A DNA stretch of 64,000 nucleotides from Pseudomonas silvicola (GTDB taxonomy: Bacteria; Pseudomonadota; Gammaproteobacteria; Pseudomonadales; Pseudomonadaceae). The position numbers were made by a program, and so were the translations under genes. Position 1 is the stretch's first letter, and the number at the start of each line of letters is the position of its first letter. The notes under the pieces are model-generated. The model worked only from the letters and a program-made list of their open reading frames with translations, did not search any database and was not told where the DNA came from. The stretch lies in contig NZ_CP093280.1 of the NCBI RefSeq assembly GCF_026651855.1, positions 474,001 through 538,000 on the forward strand, given 5' to 3'. Of the stretch, positions 1 through 8,749 are shown in pieces.

Positions 1-1302
1 GTCGAGGCGGTCCTGGGTCTGGTAGGCGATGATGTTGTTGGTGCGCTCATCCACTGTGATCGAGCCGCGCTCATCCGTCGTGGCCTTGGAGTTGGTGACC
101 GACTGGAACAGCTTGGCGATGTCGGCCGCCTTGGCATAGTTGACCTGCAATAGCTCACGGCGCAGGGGCGCGAGCTCCTCGATCTGCTTCTGCGATTCCA
201 GCTCCTGACGCTCCCGCGCGGCGATTTCGGCGGCGGGGGCCACCAGCAGCACGTTGCCGACCTTGCGCTTGTCCAGGTTCTTGGTCTTGAGCACCAGGTC
301 CAGTGCCTGGTCCCACGGCACATTCTGCAGGCGCAGGGTGATACCGCCCTGAACGGTGTCGCTGGCCACCAGGTTGAGGTTGGTGAAGTCAGCGATCAAC
401 TGCAGCACCGAACGCACGTCGATGTCCTGGAAGTTGAGTGACAGCTTCTGGCCGGTGTACACGAACCGGTCGGCGTTCTTGCGGGCGATGTCCTCGGCGG
501 TCACCTCGCGCACGCTGACGGTCAGCTTGTTGTCGGTCTGGAACACCGAATAATCGAAGGTGCCGCCCGGCTCGATGGTGACGGTAGCGGTATCAGCCGA
601 GGCAGTAGAGTTGACGAACTGTACCGGCGTGGCGAAATCCTTGACGTCCAGGCGCACCCGCAGCGGGTCGGGCAACTGGGTCTTGGGGAAGGTCAGGACG
701 ATCTTGTTGCCCTGTTCCTGAATATCGGGGCTCAGGGTGGCGTCGCTGAGGTCGATGACCACATTGCCTTCACCCTGGGCGCCGCGCTGAAAGTCGACAT
801 TGCGAATGGCCCGGCCAGCCGGCTGGGCGAACCCCGGCCGCGAGGGCGCTGCGCTAGCAACGGCGGCGCGCGGGGGCACGCTGGCGCGAGCGGGGGCCGA
901 TGTATTGCTCTCAAGGCTGCTGGCACCCTGGCCGATCATCACGTACAGGTTGTTGCCTTCCACCCGGGTGCCATAGGGCGCCAGGTTGGTCAGGTTGATG
1001 ATCAGCCGGGTACGGTCCTTGGCCTCGACCACCGTGACGCTGCGGGCATTGCCCACACCCAGGTCACGGGTCTTGGTGGACAGGCCATTGTTCACGCCTG
1101 GCAGGTCCAGGGCGATACGGGCGGGCTGGTCAGTGGTGTAGCCGCGCGGGGCAGGCACCGGGGTATCGAAAGTCAGCTTGAGCTCGACCCGGTCCCCCGG
1201 CAACGCCGCCACATCCAGCGTTTTCAGGGTGGCCGCCATCACGACGGGCGAAAGCAGCGCCATCCATAGCGTGAGACCAAGGGCTGAAAGCATCCTATTC
1301 AT
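1..1302 (-). CDS. pilQ: Type IV pilus secretin PilQ, N-terminal part (cut by window edge)
   Basis: Outer-membrane secretin through which the type IV pilus leaves the cell. Only the first 434 residues lie in the window; the C-terminal secretin barrel is beyond position 1. Residues 1-23 form a Sec signal peptide ending in VVMAA. Two AMIN-type peptidoglycan-binding regions follow at about 24-120 and 165-270, joined by an Ala/Pro-rich linker. A secretin/TonB short N-terminal (STN) domain at about 300-365 contains LNFQDIDVRSVLQLIADFT. I chose the ATG at 1302 because a GGAA lies 8 nt upstream; an ATG three codons further in (1293) is also possible. It is the last gene of the pilMNOPQ operon seen here, 35 bp after pilP. 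Identification is secure from content and synteny. Confidence 0.93.
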   Translation of the reverse strand, partial: MNRMLSALGLTLWMALLSPVVMAATLKTLDVAALPGDRVELKLTFDTPVPAPRGYTTDQPARIALDLPGVNNGLSTKTRDLGVGNARSVTVVEAKDRTRLIINLTNLAPYGTRVEGNNLYVMIGQGASSLESNTSAPARASVPPRAAVASAAPSRPGFAQPAGRAIRNVDFQRGAQGEGNVVIDLSDATLSPDIQEQGNKIVLTFPKTQLPDPLRVRLDVKDFATPVQFVNSTASADTATVTIEPGGTFDYSVFQTDNKLTVSVREVTAEDIARKNADRFVYTGQKLSLNFQDIDVRSVLQLIADFTNLNLVASDTVQGGITLRLQNVPWDQALDLVLKTKNLDKRKVGNVLLVAPAAEIAARERQELESQKQIEELAPLRRELLQVNYAKAADIAKLFQSVTNSKATTDERGSITVDERTNNIIAYQTQDRLD

Positions 1303-1337
1303 TATCGAGTTCCACTATGCGTGCTTGACCAGGCCCG

Positions 1338-1862
1338 TTACGAGCGTTCTTTCAAAGTGATGGTGCGTGGCCGTTCCAGCCAGCCGCCTTCGCCATCGGG
1401 GACAATCTCGACGATATCGACCTGCGAATCGGTGATCGACACGATTCGCCCTTCGTTACGGCCCAGGTAGTCACCCACCTTCATTCGGTAAACTCCACCG
1501 GCGCCTTTCATCAGGGCGAACTTGCCGGTTTCGTTGGCCAGGGTGCCGACCATTTCAAACTGTTCGATGTTGAACCCTTCCAGGAACTGCTTGACCCGGG
1601 CCGGGTCGGGCTTGACCTGCCTGCCGCCGTTCTGGCGGTGCGCCAGGTCGATCTTGACCGGCGGCTGGAACGGGCTGCGCAGGGCCGCGGCCTGATAAGT
1701 GAAGGGCTCGTAGGGGGCGAACTGCGGGATAGGCTCGATGGCGCCCCTGGGCCGCGCGTTCACCTCATTCATATAGGCCTTGAGGTCATCGAAGTCGCCA
1801 TTGCCACACCCACCCAACAGGGCGATGAACGCGATCAGCACAAGGCTGCACACTGCCCTCAT
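1338..1862 (-). CDS. pilP: Type IV pilus alignment-subcomplex lipoprotein PilP
   Basis: 174-residue inner-membrane lipoprotein that links the PilM/N/O platform to the PilQ secretin. The N-terminus is a lipoprotein signal with lipobox LLGGC, so lipidation is expected at Cys19. Residues 20-85 are extended and unstructured-looking; residues about 90-174 form the compact beta-sandwich domain with the conserved segment GVYRMKVGDYLGRNEGRI that contacts PilQ. The start ATG overlaps the pilO stop codon (ATGA arrangement), indicating translational coupling. Length and order match the standard Pseudomonas pilMNOPQ operon. Confidence 0.95.
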   Translation of the reverse strand: MRAVCSLVLIAFIALLGGCGNGDFDDLKAYMNEVNARPRGAIEPIPQFAPYEPFTYQAAALRSPFQPPVKIDLAHRQNGGRQVKPDPARVKQFLEGFNIEQFEMVGTLANETGKFALMKGAGGVYRMKVGDYLGRNEGRIVSITDSQVDIVEIVPDGEGGWLERPRTITLKERS

Positions 1863-2518
1863 TTGGCCGCCCCTTTGTCCTGAACCTGGCCTGGGGCCTT
1901 GGCCTTGTCGCTATCGTTGTAGCGGTAGGTCTTGGCCACGATGTTCATGCGCAGCAGCGTGGTGTTGCCTTCAACCACCGGCTTGACCTCGAAATCGTGC
2001 AGGGTGACGATCCGCGGCAAGCTGGAGACGCCGCTGACGAAGGTGCCCAGGTCATGATAATTGCCCGTCACGGTGATCTGGATCGGCAGCTCGATGTAAA
2101 ACTGCTGGGTCACCTCGGGCAAAAGCTTGATTTCCTCGAACTCCAGGCCACTGCCCAGGCCGGTACGGGTGATGTCTTCCAGCAAGCCAGGCACTTCGGT
2201 ATCACTGGGCAACTGGCGAAGCATGGCGCCGAAGGAAATCTCCATTTCCTTCATCTGCTGGGTGTAGGCCTCCAGGTTCGCCGCCTGGAAGGCCTTGCTG
2301 GCGAACTGGTCCTTGAGGGTCTGCTCCTGGTTCTGCGCCTGCTCGAGCTGGTCGCCCATGTCGCTGATGTGGAAGTTGTAACCCAGGGCCAGTATCAGAA
2401 TCAGCAGCAGCACGCCGGCGAGGGTCTTGATCGCCGGCGGCCAGCCGCCCAGGTTGTTGATGTCCAGTTCGCTGAGGTTGAACTTTTTCAGGCCTTCCAG
2501 CCACTCGGAGAAATTCAT
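1859..2518 (-). CDS. pilO: Type IV pilus alignment-subcomplex protein PilO
   Basis: 219-residue bitopic inner-membrane protein that heterodimerises with PilN. A cytoplasmic N-terminus of about 30 residues is followed by one transmembrane helix (TLAGVLLLILILALGYNF, about 33-50), a periplasmic coiled coil (about 55-105) and a ferredoxin-like domain (about 110-200) with the typical ITVTGNYHDLGTF strand-helix. It overlaps pilN upstream and pilP downstream by 4 bp each, so the operon is translationally coupled. Identification rests on this architecture and on its position between pilN and pilP. Confidence 0.95.
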   Translation of the reverse strand: MNFSEWLEGLKKFNLSELDINNLGGWPPAIKTLAGVLLLILILALGYNFHISDMGDQLEQAQNQEQTLKDQFASKAFQAANLEAYTQQMKEMEISFGAMLRQLPSDTEVPGLLEDITRTGLGSGLEFEEIKLLPEVTQQFYIELPIQITVTGNYHDLGTFVSGVSSLPRIVTLHDFEVKPVVEGNTTLLRMNIVAKTYRYNDSDKAKAPGQVQDKGAAK

Positions 2519-3086
2519 TTGGCTTTCCCCTCGGCGCCCGGCACGGTCTGGCGCACCGACAACTGGAAGCTGTTGCTCTGCTGCGGCTGCTGGTCGGCCC
2601 CCTGCTTGGCCTTGACCTCGGTCAGGCTAGGCGCGCTCAGCCACGGCGAGGCTTCCATGTTGCGCATCAAGTCCGATACACGATTGTTGGATTCAGCCGA
2701 ACCGGACACGGCAATGGTCTTGTCGGTCATCTTCACATCGGTGAAATACACACCGTCCGGCAGCGTACGGGCCAGTTGATCGAACAGGTGGCCGATGATC
2801 GGCCGGTTGGCCTGCAGGTCCTGGATGATCTTCATCCGCTCCACCAGTTGCTTTCGGCGAGCCTTGAGCTCGGCGATCTGCTTGATGCGCTCGTCCAGCA
2901 CCGCTATCTCCTTCTGGATATAGGCGTTGCGAGCGTTTTGCCGGTCAATGGCATGGCTGTAGTATTGGTCGGCGAGCAGAATGATGCCGATGCCGCCCAC
3001 CATCACACCGGCCAGGGCCAGCAGGAAGCGCTTCTTGCGCTCTTCACGCAGTTGTTCGCGCCACGGCAGCAGGTTGATGCGCGCCA

Positions 3087-3087
<1 letters not shown>
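2515..3087 (-). CDS. pilN: Type IV pilus alignment-subcomplex protein PilN
   Basis: 190-residue bitopic inner-membrane protein. The N-terminus MARINLLPWRE carries the conserved INLLPWR motif that inserts into the groove of cytoplasmic PilM. One transmembrane helix lies at about 22-42, followed by a periplasmic coiled coil (about 45-95) and a ferredoxin-like fold (about 100-165) containing GVYFTDVKMTDKTIAVSG. The C-terminal 25 residues are Gln/Lys-rich. The ATG overlaps the last base of the pilM stop codon. It partners PilO to transmit ATPase-driven movement to the secretin complex. Confidence 0.95.
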
Positions 3088-4178
<1,091 letters not shown>

Positions 4179-4257
4179 TTACGGACCACTTATAGTACGA
4201 AGCATTTAATAGCAGTCTTGACAGAAGCGCAAATAACGCTCTGTGTCGAAAAATGCT

Positions 4258-4263
4258 TATAAT
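4258..4263 (+). promoter_or_regulatory. Candidate sigma70 -10 box for ponA
   Basis: A perfect TATAAT lies 70 bp upstream of the ponA start in the pilM-ponA divergent gap. No convincing -35 hexamer sits 16-18 bp upstream; a consensus TTGACA is present at 4218-4223 but is too distant to pair with it. Assignment is therefore tentative. Confidence 0.4.
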
Positions 4264-4333
4264 GCCCAGCACTTTTGCCCTTGCCGCCGTGCCTTGCGCG
4301 TAACCCATTCTTTTATCTGGAAATCCAAAAGCC

Positions 4334-6757
4334 TTGATACGCCTGCTGAAGTTTTTCTGGTGGTCCTTCGTCGCCGTTTTCTGTGGCCTGCTGCTTGGCC
4401 TGAGCGGTGCCTACCTGTACCTGAGCCCCAGCCTGCCGTCGGTTGACGCCCTCAAGAGCGTGCAGTTGCAGATCCCCCTGCGGATCTACAGCAGCGACGA
4501 CAAACTCATCGCCGAATTCGGTGAAATGCGCCGTTCGCCGATCAAGTTCGCCGAAATTCCACCGCACTTCATTCAGGCACTGCTATCGGCCGAAGACGAC
4601 AATTTCGCCAACCACTATGGCGTGGATCCCAGCAGCCTGATGCGCGCCGCCGGTCAGTTGTTCTCCAGCGGGCATATTCAGACGGGCGGTAGCACCATCA
4701 CCATGCAGGTGGCCAAGAACTACTTCCTGAGCAGTGAGCGTAGCTTCTCGCGCAAAGCCACGGAAATTCTTCTGGCCCTGCAGATCGAACGCCAGCTGAC
4801 CAAGGACGAGATCCTGGAGCTGTACGTGAACAAGATCTACCTGGGCAACCGCGCCTACGGTATCGATGCCGCTTCGCAGGTGTATTACGGCAAATCCATT
4901 CGTGACATCAGCCTGGCGCAGATGGCCATGATCGCTGGCCTGCCCAAGGCGCCATCGCGCTTCAACCCGCTGGCCAACCCGGTACGCGCCAAGGAGCGCC
5001 GCGACTGGATCCTGGGCCGCATGTACAAGCTGGGCAAGATCACCGAGGACGAGTACCAGACCGCCCTGGCCGAGCCGATCAACGCCAGCTACCACGTGCC
5101 CACCCCGGAGGTGAATGCACCGTGGATCGCCGAAATGGCCCGTGCCGAAATGGTTGGCCGCTACGGCAGCGACGCTTACACCGAAGGCTTCAGGGTCACC
5201 ACCACAGTACCAAGCAACCTTCAGGAGGACGCCAACAAGGCGGTGTCCGATGGCCTGATCGAATACGACCAGCGCCATGGCTACCGTGGACCCGAGTCGC
5301 GCCTGCCGGGCAGGACCCGCGACGCCTGGGTGCAGGAACTGGCCAAGCAGCGCCCTCTGAACGGCCTTGAGCCGGTGATTGTCACCCAGGTCGACAAGGC
5401 TGGCCTGAGCGTGCTCAACCGCAACGGCGAGCAGCAGCATGTGGGCTGGGACAGCATGAAGTGGGCGCGCCCCTTCCTGAACACCAACAGCCAGGGCCGC
5501 GCCCCGTCGCAACCCTCGGACGTGGCCCAGGTCGGCGACCTGATCCGCGTGCAGCCACAAGCCGATGGCACGCTGAAATTCAGCCAGGTGCCCACCGTGC
5601 AAAGCGCGCTGGTGTCGCTTGACCCGCAGAACGGCGCCATCCGCGCGCTGGTGGGTGGCTTCTCGTTCGAGCAGAGCAACTACAACCGCGCGGTACAGGC
5701 CAAGCGTCAGCCGGGCTCCAGCTTCAAGCCGTTCATCTACTGCGCGGCCCTGGACAACGGTTACACCCCTGCCAGCCTGGTCAACGACGCACCCATCGTG
5801 TTCGCCGACGGCAACCTGGACAACGTGTGGCGGCCGAAGAACGACACCAACACCTTCCTGGGCCCCATCCGCCTGCGGGAAGCGCTGTACAAGTCGCGCA
5901 ACCTGGTTTCCATCCGGGTACTGCAGGCGCTGGGCGTGAACCCGACCATCGACTACATCACCCGCTTTGGCTTCAACAAGCAGGACCTGCCGCCCAACCT
6001 GTCCCTGGCCCTGGGCACCGCCACCCTGACCCCGATGGAAATCGCCACCGGCTGGAGCACATTCGCCAACGGCGGCTACAAGGTATCGCCTTACCTGATC
6101 CAGAAGATCGAGAGCCGCAACGGCGACACACTGTTCGTCGCCAACCCGCCGAGCGTGCCCGCCGAACCAGGCGCCACTGCGGGCGTCGCCGCCCCCGAGC
6201 ATTCGCTGATCACCGACAGCACCAGCCCGGCCCTCACTCAGGCGCCGGCGGTGGCCACCCGCGTGGTCGATGGCCGCACCACGTTCATCCTCAACAGCAT
6301 GCTGCAGGACGTGATCAAGAAAGGCACCGGCCGCCGCGCCCTGGCCTTGGGCCGCAGCGACCTGGCTGGCAAGACCGGTACCACCAACGACTCCAAGGAC
6401 GCCTGGTTCTCCGGCTACAACGCCGACTACATGACCACCGTGTGGACCGGCTTCGACCAGCCTGAAACCCTGGGCCGTCGGGAGTTCGGTGGCACCGTGG
6501 CGCTGCCGATCTGGATGGACTACATGGGCGCCGCCCTGAAGGACAAGCCAGCGCACACCCAGGCCGAGCCTGAAGGCATCGTCAGCCTGCGGGTGGACCC
6601 GGTCAGCGGCCGCGCGGCCACGCCGAGCACGCCCAATGCCTACTTCGAGCTGTTCAAGAGCGAAGACACGCCACCCTCCGTCAACGAACTGGGTAACGGC
6701 AGCGCCCCGGGCAGCCCGCTGCCAGCGGACGAGTCGGCGCCGATCGACCTTTTCTAA
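4334..6757 (+). CDS. ponA: Penicillin-binding protein 1A (bifunctional transglycosylase/transpeptidase)
   Basis: 807-residue class A PBP that polymerises and cross-links peptidoglycan at the inner-membrane outer face. It starts at TTG (MIRLLKFFWW), with a membrane anchor at about 8-30. The glycosyltransferase GT51 domain spans about 50-230, with EDDNFANHYGVD (catalytic Glu) and the GGSTITMQVAKN motif. An OB-like linker is inserted at about 300-400. The transpeptidase domain has the SxxK motif in PGSSFKPF (about 460), SRN near 520 and KTGTT near 680. An additional Pro/Ala-rich segment at about 600-645 precedes KTGTT. Divergent from pilM; followed by a strong convergent terminator. Confidence 0.96.
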   Translation: MIRLLKFFWWSFVAVFCGLLLGLSGAYLYLSPSLPSVDALKSVQLQIPLRIYSSDDKLIAEFGEMRRSPIKFAEIPPHFIQALLSAEDDNFANHYGVDPSSLMRAAGQLFSSGHIQTGGSTITMQVAKNYFLSSERSFSRKATEILLALQIERQLTKDEILELYVNKIYLGNRAYGIDAASQVYYGKSIRDISLAQMAMIAGLPKAPSRFNPLANPVRAKERRDWILGRMYKLGKITEDEYQTALAEPINASYHVPTPEVNAPWIAEMARAEMVGRYGSDAYTEGFRVTTTVPSNLQEDANKAVSDGLIEYDQRHGYRGPESRLPGRTRDAWVQELAKQRPLNGLEPVIVTQVDKAGLSVLNRNGEQQHVGWDSMKWARPFLNTNSQGRAPSQPSDVAQVGDLIRVQPQADGTLKFSQVPTVQSALVSLDPQNGAIRALVGGFSFEQSNYNRAVQAKRQPGSSFKPFIYCAALDNGYTPASLVNDAPIVFADGNLDNVWRPKNDTNTFLGPIRLREALYKSRNLVSIRVLQALGVNPTIDYITRFGFNKQDLPPNLSLALGTATLTPMEIATGWSTFANGGYKVSPYLIQKIESRNGDTLFVANPPSVPAEPGATAGVAAPEHSLITDSTSPALTQAPAVATRVVDGRTTFILNSMLQDVIKKGTGRRALALGRSDLAGKTGTTNDSKDAWFSGYNADYMTTVWTGFDQPETLGRREFGGTVALPIWMDYMGAALKDKPAHTQAEPEGIVSLRVDPVSGRAATPSTPNAYFELFKSEDTPPSVNELGNGSAPGSPLPADESAPIDLF

Positions 6758-6770
6758 AGGCAGCAGCCAT

Positions 6771-6803
6771 AAAAAAGCCCGACTCAACGAGTCGGGCTTT
6801 TTT
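6771..6803. terminator. Bidirectional Rho-independent terminator between ponA and maeB
   Basis: A 9-bp perfect GC-rich stem (GCCCGACTC / GAGTCGGGC) with a 3-nt loop is flanked by six A on the left and six T on the right. It therefore works for both converging genes, ponA (plus) and maeB (minus). Confidence 0.92.
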
Positions 6804-6818
6804 GTTACGGGCTGCTAT

Positions 6819-8087
6819 TTAGCCTTTGAAGACATCATCCACGCTCTGCAGCGGGTAGTTCTTCGGATACGGCAGGGTAGCCACGCCAGTCTCGATGGCA
6901 GCCTTGGCCACGGCATCGGAGATGACGGTGATCAGGCGGGCATCCATTGGCTTCGGAATGATGTACTCACGGCCGAATTCCAGCGAAATACCGCCGTAGG
7001 CGTCGCACACTTCCTGAGGCACCGGCAGCTTGGCCAGTTCGCGCAGGGCGTTGGCGGCGGCGATCTTCATTTCTTCGTTGATGCGCTTGGCACGTACGTC
7101 CAGGGCACCACGGAAGATGAACGGGAAGCCCAGTACGTTGTTGACCTGGTTCGGGTAGTCCGAACGGCCAGTGGCCATGATCACGTCGTTACGGGTAGCG
7201 TGGGCCAGTTCCGGGGAGATTTCCGGGTCCGGGTTGGAGCAAGCGAACACGATCGGATTGGCGGCCATGCGCTTGAGCTGCTCGGCGCTCAGCAGGTTCG
7301 GGCCCGACAGGCCGACGAACACGTCCGCGCCTTCGATGGCGTCGTCCAGGGTGCGCTTGTCGGTAGCGTGGGCGAATACGGCCTTGTACTGGTTCAGGTC
7401 GTCACGGCCAGCGTGGACCACACCGGTACGGTCGATCATGAAGATGTTCTCGATCTTGGCGCCCATGCTCACCAGCAGTTTCATGCAGGAGATGGCGGCA
7501 GCACCGGCGCCCAGGCAGACGATCTTCGCCTCTTCCAGGGTCTTGCCGGCGATTTCCAGGGCGTTGATCATGCCCGCTGCGGTCACGATGGCGGTGCCAT
7601 GCTGGTCATCGTGGAACACCGGGATGTCGCACTGCTCGATCAGCGCGCGCTCGATCTCGAAGCACTCTGGCGCCTTGATGTCTTCCAGGTTGATGCCACC
7701 GAAGGTGATGGAGATGCGCTTGACGGTGTCGATGAAAGCCTGCGGGCTCTCGGAGTCGACTTCGATGTCGAATACGTCGATGCCAGCGAAACGCTTGAAC
7801 AGAACGCCCTTGCCTTCCATGACTGGCTTGGAAGCCAGTGGGCCCAGGTTACCCAGGCCGAGGATGGCAGTACCATCGGAAATGACTGCAACCAGGTTGC
7901 CCTTGCCGGTGTACTTGTAGGCCAGTTCCGGGTCACGACCGATTTCACGAACCGGTTCGGCGACGCCAGGGCTGTAGGCCAGCGAAAGGTCACGGGCAGT
8001 GGCGGTAGGTTTGGTGAGCTCGACACTCAGTTTCCCAGGACGTGGCTGGGCGTGGTACTCGAGAGCGGCAGTTTTCAAATCAGACAT
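6819..8087 (-). CDS. maeB: NADP-type malic enzyme (malate to pyruvate + CO2)
   Basis: 422-residue oxidative decarboxylase supplying pyruvate and reducing power. It is the short form: it lacks the C-terminal phosphotransacetylase-like domain that makes the E. coli MaeB about 750 residues long. The N-terminal malic domain includes LAYSPGVAEPV and GNLGPLASKPVMEGK (about 75-90). The VFHDDQHGTAIV segment near 150 is the metal/catalytic region. The NAD(P)-binding Rossmann motif GAGAAAISCMKLL lies near 190. The C-terminal half contains FACSNPDPEI. Monocistronic; shares the downstream terminator with ponA. Confidence 0.93.
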   Translation of the reverse strand: MSDLKTAALEYHAQPRPGKLSVELTKPTATARDLSLAYSPGVAEPVREIGRDPELAYKYTGKGNLVAVISDGTAILGLGNLGPLASKPVMEGKGVLFKRFAGIDVFDIEVDSESPQAFIDTVKRISITFGGINLEDIKAPECFEIERALIEQCDIPVFHDDQHGTAIVTAAGMINALEIAGKTLEEAKIVCLGAGAAAISCMKLLVSMGAKIENIFMIDRTGVVHAGRDDLNQYKAVFAHATDKRTLDDAIEGADVFVGLSGPNLLSAEQLKRMAANPIVFACSNPDPEISPELAHATRNDVIMATGRSDYPNQVNNVLGFPFIFRGALDVRAKRINEEMKIAAANALRELAKLPVPQEVCDAYGGISLEFGREYIIPKPMDARLITVISDAVAKAAIETGVATLPYPKNYPLQSVDDVFKG

Positions 8088-8232
8088 TTTGGCGTTCCGC
8101 TTGTGCTATGGACTTTTCGAAGCGCCGAGGATACTCGCCCTGCAAACCCCCGACAAGACTGGGCGGTCACCAGTGTCAAGCGCCCTGACGTACGACTTTG
8201 CGCTTAGACGCAGAGCCTGCGCGGCCTGAAAG

Positions 8233-8262
8233 TGTTCACAATAAATAAAAAACTTGTGAACA
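8233..8262. repeat. 9-bp perfect inverted repeat upstream of maeB
   Basis: TGTTCACAA and TTGTGAACA are separated by a 12-nt A/T-rich loop, in the gap between rpmE and maeB about 145-175 bp upstream of the maeB start. It could be a regulator operator or part of a termination signal after rpmE. The sequence alone does not decide. Confidence 0.5.
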
Positions 8263-8277
8263 ATTTTATTCTTGAGC

Positions 8278-8303
8278 AAAAAAAAGACGCCCCGAAGGAC
8301 GCC
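8278..8303 (-). terminator. Rho-independent terminator of rpmE
   Basis: Read on the minus strand, GGCGTCC and GGGCGTC pair with two G-U wobbles around a TTCG tetraloop. Eight T follow directly. It lies 26 bp after the rpmE stop codon. Confidence 0.8.
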
Positions 8304-8328
8304 TTTCTTTACCAGCTCGATCGTTAGA

Positions 8329-8547
8329 TCAAACCTTGCGAGCGCCGAAGCCGCCGAAACGCTTCTGGAAGCGGTCAACACGGCCGCCGGTGTCCAGAGT
8401 TTTCTGCTTACCGGTGTAGAACGGGTGGCACTCGGAGCAAACGTCCAGGCTCAGTGGCTTGCACAGAGTGGAACGGGTCTTGATGACGTTGCCGCAGCTG
8501 CAGGTGGCGTCAACGGCTTCGTACGCTGGATGAATTTCTGGTTTCAT
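8329..8547 (-). CDS. rpmE: 50S ribosomal protein L31 (zinc-binding, C+ type)
   Basis: 72-residue ribosomal protein of the large subunit, bridging the central protuberance and the 30S head. It begins [12 protein letters not shown], the family's conserved opening, so I start at 8547 rather than at codons further upstream. The four zinc-ligand cysteines are visible as C16-x-C18 and C37-x-x-C40 (CSC...DVCSEC), which marks the zinc-containing form rather than the zinc-free RpmE2. HPFYTGKQ and [11 protein letters not shown] complete the family signature. Divergent from priA, with a terminator just downstream. Confidence 0.97.
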   Translation of the reverse strand: MKPEIHPAYEAVDATCSCGNVIKTRSTLCKPLSLDVCSECHPFYTGKQKTLDTGGRVDRFQKRFGGFGARKV

Positions 8548-8616
8548 GGTCACTTCCTCAGGCTGCGTGCCGCCATCCAACACCATTGTTGAATACCGCA
8601 CGTAATTAGGCCGCGT

Positions 8617-8644
8617 ATCTTACCAGACCTTGTCAAACGTGCAA
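8617..8644 (-). promoter_or_regulatory. Candidate sigma70 promoter of rpmE
   Basis: On the minus strand a -35 TTGCAC (8639-8644) and a -10 TAAGAT (8617-8622) are separated by 16 bp, about 70 bp upstream of the rpmE ATG. Motif match only. Confidence 0.45.
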
Positions 8645-8749
8645 GTTATCGCTCGCACCGGCTGTCGTCTGGTAGGCTTCGCGACTATAACACCCGCCCA
8701 GCCCTGCAGAGCAGTCCCCTTCACCCCCTTCAACCAGAGAGCCTTCTGC

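Noticed and set aside
4583-6787. Very long open frame on the minus strand opposite ponA
   Set aside because: It is the antisense shadow of a well-identified PBP1A gene in GC-rich DNA. Its translation is Gly/Val/Arg/His-rich without any domain, and it runs through the ponA terminator.
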